This document shows positions 1 to 5,313 of a stretch of 17,650 nt of DNA, piece after piece; within the stretch, counting starts at the first letter, position 1, and each line of letters begins with the position of its first letter. Both the position numbers and the translations under genes were made by a program. The DNA lies in contig JAIBHQ010000002.1 of NCBI GenBank assembly GCA_020028595.1, positions 1 to 17,650 on the forward strand, in the 5' to 3' direction. The notes under the pieces were generated by a model that saw only the letters and a list, made by a program, of their open reading frames with translations, searched no databases and was not told where the DNA came from. This stretch comes from Nitrospirota bacterium. Its GTDB lineage: Bacteria > Nitrospirota > Nitrospiria > Nitrospirales > Nitrospiraceae.

Positions 1-531
1 GCCAAATGCGGCATAGGCCAGGTAGAGCATCAGCCCCCATCGACGCAGACGCAGAAAGCCATAGCCGATCAACAGGTGCAAGGTCGGCGATTGGGCCTTG
101 GCCAGCATGCCCCAGAGGCCCCCGGGTTTCAGGCAAAAAACCGTCAGGGCATAGTCGGGGCGCGCCAGAATAATGTAGAGATCCGTGACGGCGGTCAGCA
201 GGAACAGCGCCCCCAGGTATCGAATGTCGTGGCCATGCGCCCGGACGGCCTGCACGGTGAGTCTCCAGCCGAGCGGGTCGGGAAGCGACGCGCCGTAGCT
301 TTGGATAACCCACCATGGCAACACCAGCAACATGAGAAAAAACGCGGCGGCCCCGCCGCCACTCGTTTGCGCGAGGAGGGCCGCGCATCCCAGGAGTCCC
401 GCCGTGACGATGGCGATGCCGGCCGCGTGCGCGCGGTATCCGCGGACGGCCTGGCCGAGTCCTGGAAGCAACGCGGAGCATGCAACCGCCTGCCGGCGGA
501 GGCCATCCGGAATAGGAACGTCAGCGGGCAT
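1..531 (-). CDS. Multi-pass membrane protein, unknown function, 3' end off the window
   Basis: Reading the minus strand from ATG at 531 gives 177 uninterrupted codons that run off the left edge, so the C-terminus is missing. I do not recognise the family. The N-terminus carries LLPGLGQ (about residues 21-27), a motif often seen at the start of small bacterial membrane proteins. Hydrophobic, probably membrane-spanning stretches lie near residues 36-54, 61-77, 105-123 and 150-175, separated by basic loops (for example RLRRW at 161-165). The start lies 18 bases after the stop of the zinc-ribbon gene on the same strand, which suggests co-transcription and perhaps coupling. There is no clear Shine-Dalgarno before the ATG. 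Function unknown; the coding call rests on the open frame, the coherent hydrophobic pattern and gene spacing. Confidence 0.7.
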   Translation of the reverse strand, partial: MPADVPIPDGLRRQAVACSALLPGLGQAVRGYRAHAAGIAIVTAGLLGCAALLAQTSGGGAAAFFLMLLVLPWWVIQSYGASLPDPLGWRLTVQAVRAHGHDIRYLGALFLLTAVTDLYIILARPDYALTVFCLKPGGLWGMLAKAQSPTLHLLIGYGFLRLRRWGLMLYLAYAAFG

Positions 532-549
532 GAAGAACGGAACGAGGGG

Positions 550-792
550 TCAGGCTTTGCTGGCGGCGCGTTTGTTTCGGCCTGTGGTTCGTCGTTGGGA
601 TGTGGAGCCGGCGCGCGGCGACGTCCCGACGGTGTCGTCGTCGGCCGGATCCGGAGGGGTTGAGATGCGATTCTGGGCGATCAGATGATCCAACCGAAAT
701 CCGCACTGGATGCACCGCCAGCCCTGGAAGCGTCCGCTCTGTTCGCGGATATCTTCCTGAATCAGGAGCCCGGTGCATTTGGGGCATTTCAT
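550..792 (-). CDS. Small zinc-ribbon protein
   Basis: An 80-residue protein. The first 40 residues form a compact zinc ribbon with two CxxC knuckles: CPKC (C3, C6) and CIQC (C27, C30), 20 residues apart, which would bind one zinc ion. The rest (about 43-80) is polar, rich in Arg, Ser, Thr and Ala, and probably disordered; its basic end could contact nucleic acid. Similar short ribbons are common in bacteria and mostly uncharacterised. The gene follows hemQ on the same strand after 52 bases and precedes the membrane protein by 18 bases. GAAGG lies 9 bases before the ATG. Real gene: likely. Function: unknown. Confidence 0.75.
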   Translation of the reverse strand: MKCPKCTGLLIQEDIREQSGRFQGWRCIQCGFRLDHLIAQNRISTPPDPADDDTVGTSPRAGSTSQRRTTGRNKRAASKA

Positions 793-844
793 CGGTGGTG
801 CCTTCAGTGAAGTTCGTGCCGCACCGTGCGCGGAAGCGCGATGC

Positions 845-1555
845 TCAACCGCCCAGCGTGTCGAGAACCTCTTTGAGACTCTTGTGCAGGCACGTAAAGA
901 TCGGCGTATCGCGGAGCGTATACCGGCTGCCTTCGGTTTCCCGCAGGGCCATCACCAGATCCAGGAAATCCTCCGGCTTATCGGATTCGAACGCCACGAC
1001 CCACTCCTGATCGTCCAAGCCGAACGAATAGGTTGTGTTCAGTTTGACCGACGGGAAGCGGTGGCCGATTTCAATGTGCTCATCCATCATGCCCTGACGG
1101 GCTGCTTTGGTGAGCAGGAACCAGTCGCGCGTTTTCAGGAACGGGTACACGAAGATGTATTTGCATTTGCCGGGCACGATGGTCAGCCGCTTGCTCTCCT
1201 GGCCTTCGTGCGTGTGATGATCCACATAAATGGACCGCTTGGTCATCGAGAGATACGAATAGGGGGTCGTGATGTACTTGCCGAGGCCGGTCGCCAGCAG
1301 CTTGGTGGTCATTTCCTGGAATAGTTCCAGTTCGTAGCTGATGCGCCAGAGCATCATGTCGGCCTCACCACGGATGCCGACCAGGGTGTAGGGGATGACG
1401 AGAACCTTCCCGCTGTATTCCTCGATGACGCGGAGGAACTCCTGCTTGCCACGGCTCCGTTCATCGGCCGGAAGCCGCCGCCAGGCCGGATCGACCTTGT
1501 AAAAAGCGAAGTTGACGTATTGGCGTTTTGGAGGTTGCGCTTGCTCGCCGCCCAT
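845..1555 (-). CDS. hemQ: Coproheme decarboxylase-like protein (chlorite dismutase family)
   Basis: A 236-residue member of the chlorite dismutase/HemQ (ChdC) family. HemQ converts coproheme III to haem b by two oxidative decarboxylations, the last step of the coproporphyrin-dependent haem pathway, in the cytoplasm. Visible features: proximal haem ligand H160 in MMDEH; the catalytic Tyr of decarboxylases in YPFLK (Y137, with the family's conserved Lys at K141); W145; and the SFGLDDQEW stretch near 177-185. The distal Arg of true chlorite dismutases appears absent: the aligned place (about 172-173) is Leu-Asn. This favours HemQ over chlorite detoxification. The ATG at 1555 is chosen because AAGGAG lies 6 bases upstream; an in-frame ATG at 1603 lacks this and would sit at the predicted transcription start. 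Divergent from cinA. Confidence 0.85.
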   Translation of the reverse strand: MGGEQAQPPKRQYVNFAFYKVDPAWRRLPADERSRGKQEFLRVIEEYSGKVLVIPYTLVGIRGEADMMLWRISYELELFQEMTTKLLATGLGKYITTPYSYLSMTKRSIYVDHHTHEGQESKRLTIVPGKCKYIFVYPFLKTRDWFLLTKAARQGMMDEHIEIGHRFPSVKLNTTYSFGLDDQEWVVAFESDKPEDFLDLVMALRETEGSRYTLRDTPIFTCLHKSLKEVLDTLGG

Positions 1556-1561
1556 GTGGTT

Positions 1562-1567
1562 CTCCTT
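1562..1567 (-). promoter_or_regulatory. Ribosome binding site of hemQ
   Basis: On the minus strand AAGGAG ends 6 bases before the ATG at 1555. It decides the start in favour of 1555 over the in-frame ATG at 1603. Confidence 0.8.
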
Positions 1568-1587
1568 GAGACTGCGCGTCAGATATC

Positions 1588-1601
1588 GGTCACGCGCGAC
1601 C
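1588..1601. promoter_or_regulatory. 14-base near-palindrome in the hemQ leader, possible operator
   Basis: GGTCACGCGCGACC is symmetric except for one central-flanking mismatch pair. It falls about at the predicted start of the hemQ transcript, where a repressor site would be effective. It may be chance in GC-rich DNA. Confidence 0.25.
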
Positions 1602-1607
1602 ACGAGT

Positions 1608-1682
1608 TTCTATCACTAGGGTGCGGAGGTTGTCAACCGGCCGTCAGAAGCCGTTGACAGGGATGGCATGATCTGTTATCGG
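1608..1682. promoter_or_regulatory. Divergent promoter pair for hemQ and cinA
   Basis: A minus-strand TTGACA (1636 to 1631) and a plus-strand TTGACA (1654-1659) face away from each other inside an inverted repeat (TGTCAAC at 1631-1637 against GTTGACA at 1653-1659, with GGC/GCC extending the arms). Both -35 boxes are perfect sigma-70 consensus. The -10 boxes are weak: plus strand TATCGG (1677-1682, 17-base spacer), minus strand ATAGAA or GATAGA (about 1608-1614, 16-17-base spacer). The minus promoter would start hemQ RNA near 1601, about 46 bases before its ATG. The plus promoter would serve cinA and possibly the genes after it. Confidence 0.5.
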
Positions 1683-1739
1683 CTCCTTTTACGTGCTCCG
1701 AAACCAGTGGGCGTATCCTTCGCGTGAGGTCAGGCGGAC

Positions 1740-2996
1740 ATGCGACGGGCGGAAATTCTTGCCATCGGATCGGAATTACTGCTGGGCGGGCGGCTGGATA
1801 CCAATTCGCTGTTTCTGACGGACGAACTCGCGGCGCTCGGCATCGAGGTGCGATGGAAAACCGTCGTCGGGGACGATGAAGCGGATATCGCGGCGGCCAT
1901 TCGCGTGGCGGCGCAACGCGCCGACCTCGTGGTGATGACCGGCGGGCTCGGCCCGACGGGGGACGACCTGACGAGAGAAGCCGTGGCGCGTGTGACGAAC
2001 CGGCCGTTGCGCCGGCATGCCGACGCGGTGAAAGGGATGACGCAGCGTCTGGCCGCCTGGGGCCGAACGCCCACCGCCGCCCAAATGAAGCAGGCATTTA
2101 TTCCGTCCAGCGCGGCCGTGCTGGCCAATCCGGTCGGTTCGGCGCCCGGGTTTTGCCTTTCCTGGAAAGGCTGTCAGCTGATTGCGCTGCCCGGTGTGCC
2201 GGCGGAAGCGAAAGCGATGTTTGCCAAGGAGGCGACACGGTTCGTGGCGGAGCCGATTCAGGCGCGCGCGCGGACACGGATCGAGCGCCGCGTGCTCCAT
2301 ACCTTCGGGATACTGGAGGCCGAGCTGGATGCGCGGTTGGGGCCGTTGGTCGCGCCGCGTCGCGGAGTCCGATTCGGCCTGTTGGCCTCGCCGCTCGGGG
2401 TGACCGTGTCGTTGACCGCCTGCGGCGGGACGTCCGAAATCGCCGCACTCGATCAGGCGACGCACGCCGTGCAGCAGGATCTCGGCGGGCTGGTGTATGC
2501 CGAGGGTACGACGACGATGGAGGAAGTCGTCGGTCGCGCCCTGACGACACGCAAGATGACGATCGCGGTTGCGGAATCCTGCACCGGGGGTCTGATCGGT
2601 CACCGGCTCACGCAGGTGCCCGGCAGCTCGACGTATCTGGACCGCGTCCTCGTCTGCTACAGCAATGAAGCGAAGATAGAGTTGCTGGATGTGCCGAAGG
2701 TCGTTCTTACGCGGCATGGCGCGGTCAGCCCGGAAGTCGCGGCGGCCATGGCGCGGGGAGTCCGCGAGCGCAGCAAGACAGACGTGGGCCTCAGCGTGAC
2801 CGGGATTGCAGGCCCCGGCGGCAGCACGGCGCAGAAGCCCATCGGTCTGGTCTATGTCGGGTTCGATGCCAAGGGGATGGGCGCGCTGGCGAAGGAATTT
2901 CGCTTTCATGGTCCTCGAGACACCATTAAACTGCGTGCATCGCAGGCGGCTCTCAATTTATTGCGGCAATGGTTGCCGGTGGCGCAATCCAAATAA
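1740..2996 (+). CDS. cinA: CinA: competence/damage-inducible protein with nicotinamide-nucleotide amidase domain
   Basis: A 418-residue, full-length two-domain CinA. The N-terminal half is a molybdopterin-binding-like (MoaB/MogA fold) domain (about 1-170) with TGGLGPTGDD at 67-76; in studied homologues this half acts on ADP-ribose or NAD-derived pyrophosphates. A linker domain follows. The C-terminal domain (about 258-415) is the PncC-type nicotinamide mononucleotide deamidase, with AESCTGG at 278-284 and TGIAGPGG at 354-361. PncC turns NMN into nicotinate mononucleotide for NAD recycling. The start has GAGGT 9 bases upstream. cinA heads the plus-strand train, with thpR starting 3 bases after its stop and recA next; cinA beside recA is a recurring bacterial arrangement. 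Confidence 0.93.
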   Translation: MRRAEILAIGSELLLGGRLDTNSLFLTDELAALGIEVRWKTVVGDDEADIAAAIRVAAQRADLVVMTGGLGPTGDDLTREAVARVTNRPLRRHADAVKGMTQRLAAWGRTPTAAQMKQAFIPSSAAVLANPVGSAPGFCLSWKGCQLIALPGVPAEAKAMFAKEATRFVAEPIQARARTRIERRVLHTFGILEAELDARLGPLVAPRRGVRFGLLASPLGVTVSLTACGGTSEIAALDQATHAVQQDLGGLVYAEGTTTMEEVVGRALTTRKMTIAVAESCTGGLIGHRLTQVPGSSTYLDRVLVCYSNEAKIELLDVPKVVLTRHGAVSPEVAAAMARGVRERSKTDVGLSVTGIAGPGGSTAQKPIGLVYVGFDAKGMGALAKEFRFHGPRDTIKLRASQAALNLLRQWLPVAQSK

Positions 2997-2999
2997 GAC

Positions 3000-3593
3000 A
3001 TGATCCGGACCTTTGTGGCAGTCGAACTGGAGGCGCCTTTGCGTCAGGCGCTGGCGCAGGTTCAGGCGACGCTTCGAAGCCGGCTTGAGCAAGCGGCCGG
3101 TTCCGATGTCCGCATCCAATGGGTCAGGCCTGAATCGATTCACCAGACGTTGAAATTTATTGGCGACATTCCGGAAGACCGTGTGCCTGACGTTCGGGCT
3201 GCGCTGGCCCGCGTCGCCGGCGGGCATGGCCGGTTCACGGTGGGCGTTGAGGGGCTGGGCGTCTTTCCCGATGCCCGTGCACCGCGTGTCCTGTGGGCCG
3301 GTCTGACGGTTCACGTTGACGCGCTGAAGCGGTTGGCGGCCGACATTGAGACTGCGCTGGGCGCGATCGGTTTTGCGCCGGAGGCGAAGCCGTTCAATCC
3401 GCACCTGACGCTGGCCAGAATCAAAGAGCGATCGCGCGATGTCGGACGGGCCTTGTCGGATGAGAACATGCTGGCACAAGACACGAAACTGGGGGCGCTG
3501 ACGGTGGCGGCTGTGTCGCTGATGAAAAGCGACTTGCAGCGGTCCGGGTCGGTCTATACGCGTCTCTGCGCCGTTCCGCTGAAAGAAGCGTAG
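3000..3593 (+). CDS. thpR: RNA 2',3'-cyclic phosphodiesterase (2H phosphoesterase, LigT/ThpR)
   Basis: A 197-residue 2H phosphoesterase of the usual length for the family. It hydrolyses 2',3'-cyclic phosphate ends of RNA and, in vitro, can run in reverse as a 2'-5' RNA ligase. The two catalytic HxTL motifs are present: HQTL at 48-51 and HLTL at 135-138. The C-terminus (about 170-190) has the usual Ser-x-Leu and Tyr-x-x-Leu strands that close the fold. It begins 3 bases after the cinA stop with little room for a ribosome site, so it is probably translationally coupled. Its cellular substrate is not known in general. Confidence 0.92.
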   Translation: MIRTFVAVELEAPLRQALAQVQATLRSRLEQAAGSDVRIQWVRPESIHQTLKFIGDIPEDRVPDVRAALARVAGGHGRFTVGVEGLGVFPDARAPRVLWAGLTVHVDALKRLAADIETALGAIGFAPEAKPFNPHLTLARIKERSRDVGRALSDENMLAQDTKLGALTVAAVSLMKSDLQRSGSVYTRLCAVPLKEA

Positions 3594-3613
3594 CGCCTGC
3601 GAAAGCAGTTGAG

Positions 3614-3619
3614 TATAAT
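3614..3619 (+). promoter_or_regulatory. Possible -10 box of a recA promoter
   Basis: A perfect TATAAT lies in the thpR-recA gap, about 50 bases before the recA start. No convincing -35 box sits 15-19 bases upstream, so a promoter here would be activator-dependent or weak. A separate recA promoter would be expected if recA is damage-inducible. Confidence 0.35.
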
Positions 3620-3625
3620 GGGCAC

Positions 3626-3659
3626 AGTCTGAAGTTGATTAGCAGTCTGAAGCTGATTA
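3626..3659 (+). repeat. Tandem 16-base direct repeat in the recA leader
   Basis: The sequence AGTCTGAAGYTGATTA occurs at 3626-3641 and again at 3644-3659, an 18-base period with a single T/C difference. It sits between a TATAAT box and the recA ribosome site. Two near-identical copies at less than two helical turns suggest paired protein-binding sites; a damage-response repressor is one option. A small tandem duplication is the alternative. Confidence 0.6.
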
Positions 3660-3664
3660 AGGGG
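3659..3664 (+). promoter_or_regulatory. Ribosome binding site of recA
   Basis: AAGGGG, within a longer G run, ends 6 bases before ATG 3671. It fixes the recA start there rather than at an in-frame upstream codon at 3635, which lies inside the direct repeat. Confidence 0.75.
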
Positions 3665-3670
3665 GGACCG

Positions 3671-4753
3671 ATGGCCGAAAAGGACGAGAAGAAGCGGGCG
3701 CTGGATCTGGCGCTGGCGCAAATCGAAAAACAGTACGGCAAGGGCGCCATTATGCGGCTGGGTACGGCCGAGGTGCCGGCGAACGTGCCCGCCATTTCGA
3801 CGGGATCGCTGGGATTGGACCTCGCGCTCGGCGTCGGCGGGCTTCCCCGCGGCCGCGTGGTGGAGATCTTCGGGCCGGAATCATCCGGAAAAACGACGCT
3901 GACCCTGCACGCCATCGCCGAAGTGCAAAAAACCGGCGGCACGGCGGCCTTTGTGGATGCCGAGCACGCGCTGGATCTGACCTATGCCGCGAAACTGGGT
4001 GTCAATGCGGACGACTTGCTCGTGTCACAGCCGGATACCGGCGAGCAGGCGTTGGAGATCACCGAGACGCTGGTTCGGAGCGGCGCCATCGATCTGGTCG
4101 TGATCGACTCGGTGGCGGCGCTGGTGCCGCGAGCAGAAATCGAAGGCGAAATGGGCGATGCGCACATGGGCTTGCAGGCACGGCTGATGTCGCAGGCGCT
4201 CCGCAAGCTGACGGCGGCAATCGCCAAGTCGCATACGACCGTGATCTTCATCAATCAGATCCGCATGAAACTCGGCATTATGTTCGGCAATCCGGAAACG
4301 ACGACCGGCGGCAACGCGCTCAAGTTCTATTCCTCTGTGCGGCTCGACATCCGTCGCATCGAATCGATCAAAGATGGCAATGATGTGACCGGCAACCGGG
4401 TGCGCGTAAAAGTCGTCAAGAACAAGATGGCGCCGCCGTTCAAACAGGCGGAGTTCGACATCCTCTTTGCAAGAGGCATCTCGAAAGCCGGCGAACTGGT
4501 AGACCTCGGCGTCGAGCGGAAAGTGATGGAGAAGTCAGGCGCCTGGTATTCGTATAAAGGCGAGCGCCTGGGGCAGGGACGGGAGGCGGTACGTGATTAT
4601 CTGGAGGCCAACCCTCCCGTCGCCCGCGAGATCGAAGCCAAGCTGCGTGAGCTGGCCGGCATGCCCGCGCGGGGACCGGAGAAGCGGGCTGAGAGCAAGA
4701 CGGAGGAGAAGCGTCCCGACGACAAACGGTCTCACGCGGGAAAAGGGGCGTAG
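3671..4753 (+). CDS. recA: Recombinase RecA
   Basis: A 360-residue RecA. It forms ATP-dependent filaments on single-stranded DNA, carries out strand exchange, and stimulates LexA self-cleavage in organisms with that system. The Walker A motif GPESSGKT is at 68-75 (Lys74). The Walker B strand LVVIDS, the loop around [15 protein letters not shown], the L2-region [15 protein letters not shown] and the Arg-rich RLDIRRI stretch are all present, so the enzyme looks intact. The C-terminal tail (about the last 27 residues) is mixed-charge and net basic, unlike the acidic tail of Escherichia coli RecA. The start is set by the strong ribosome site. Followed by recX, the common pairing, with a heptad inverted repeat between them. 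Confidence 0.98.
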   Translation: MAEKDEKKRALDLALAQIEKQYGKGAIMRLGTAEVPANVPAISTGSLGLDLALGVGGLPRGRVVEIFGPESSGKTTLTLHAIAEVQKTGGTAAFVDAEHALDLTYAAKLGVNADDLLVSQPDTGEQALEITETLVRSGAIDLVVIDSVAALVPRAEIEGEMGDAHMGLQARLMSQALRKLTAAIAKSHTTVIFINQIRMKLGIMFGNPETTTGGNALKFYSSVRLDIRRIESIKDGNDVTGNRVRVKVVKNKMAPPFKQAEFDILFARGISKAGELVDLGVERKVMEKSGAWYSYKGERLGQGREAVRDYLEANPPVAREIEAKLRELAGMPARGPEKRAESKTEEKRPDDKRSHAGKGA

Positions 4754-4758
4754 GCGAC

Positions 4759-4831
4759 GAACGATGAAGGCTGAACGATGAATAGGGAATGGTCAATTCA
4801 TCATTCAGCACGCATCATTCAGCATTGAGTG
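4759..4831. repeat. Heptad-built inverted repeat A (recA-recX)
   Basis: The left arm is tandem 7-base units beginning GAA at 4759, 4766, 4773, 4780 and 4787. The right arm has 7-base units of form NNCANCA at 4797, 4804, 4811 and 4818. Positions 4759-4782 can pair with 4797-4820 at 19 of 24 positions around a 14-base loop. The TGA in successive left units falls at 4765, 4772 and 4779, one per reading frame, just after the recA stop. It may act as an attenuator between recA and recX. No T run follows, so it is not a classical terminator. Confidence 0.75.
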
Positions 4832-4836
4832 CGCAC

Positions 4837-5313
4837 ATGCCTGTCCGCACGACGTCGCCACGTTCCGCGACTGATGGATATGAACTGGCCGCCGTTCGCT
4901 ATCTGGCGAGACGGGAGCGAACCGAAGCGCAAGTTGCAGCCTGCCTCAGTCGTGCCGGCGCCTCAGCCGTCCGCATCCGGTCGCTCCTCTCACGATTTCG
5001 CGAACAGGGCTATCTGAATGACGACGCCTATGCCGCGCGGTGGGCGCGCGCCAGGCTGGCCAGGTGTCCGATGGGTCAGGCTCGATTAGAAGCGGAGCTG
5101 CTTGCCAAAGGGTTCGAGCGGGCGACTGTTGTGAAGGCCATGCGGCAGGCCTATGGCAATACGACCCAGCGGACGCAGGCCCGGGCGCTGCTCATGCAAC
5201 GGTTGGGACGGGCGGCGGCCGGGGATCGCCGGCGAGGCGCGGGTTTGTTGCGGCGATATGGATTTGACGAGAGCATAGTGGAGGAGCTGTTCGGCGTGAG
5301 TGAATCACTATGA
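4837..5313 (+). CDS. recX: Regulatory protein RecX
   Basis: A 158-residue all-helical RecX, which binds RecA filaments and limits their activity. Recognisable family features include YLARRERTEAQV near residues 22-33, the FREQGYLNDDAYA turn near 54-66, and the later G-x3-L-x2-EL-x2-KG pattern. The frame stays open upstream to an ATG at 4789, but that extension lies inside the heptad repeat and translates to low-complexity Ser/His sequence, so ATG 4837 is preferred although its ribosome site is weak. The stop overlaps the alaS start (ATGA at 5310-5313). recA-recX-alaS is a widely conserved order. Confidence 0.9.
   Translation: MPVRTTSPRSATDGYELAAVRYLARRERTEAQVAACLSRAGASAVRIRSLLSRFREQGYLNDDAYAARWARARLARCPMGQARLEAELLAKGFERATVVKAMRQAYGNTTQRTQARALLMQRLGRAAAGDRRRGAGLLRRYGFDESIVEELFGVSESL

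Noticed and set aside
135..140. Possible frameshift in the membrane protein at a run of A
   Set aside because: On recount the run is six bases, and the reading frame continues intact to the window edge.
76..663. Plus-strand and alternative minus-strand open frames across 76-688
   Set aside because: They conflict with the coherent zinc-ribbon and membrane-protein frames on the minus strand and have Arg/Gly-rich shadow composition.
845..1555. True chlorite dismutase
   Set aside because: No Arg at the distal position and the coproheme-decarboxylase Tyr is present.
1556..1603. In-frame upstream ATG at 1603 for hemQ
   Set aside because: AAGGAG directly precedes ATG 1555, the added residues are not family-like, and the longer start would sit on the predicted transcription start.
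1776..2909. A 377-codon open frame opposite cinA
   Set aside because: Antisense shadow of an intact cinA with low-complexity Arg/His-rich composition and no motif.
4789..4836. N-terminal extension of RecX from ATG 4789
   Set aside because: The extension is the translated heptad repeat (Ser/His-rich) and is not RecX-like.
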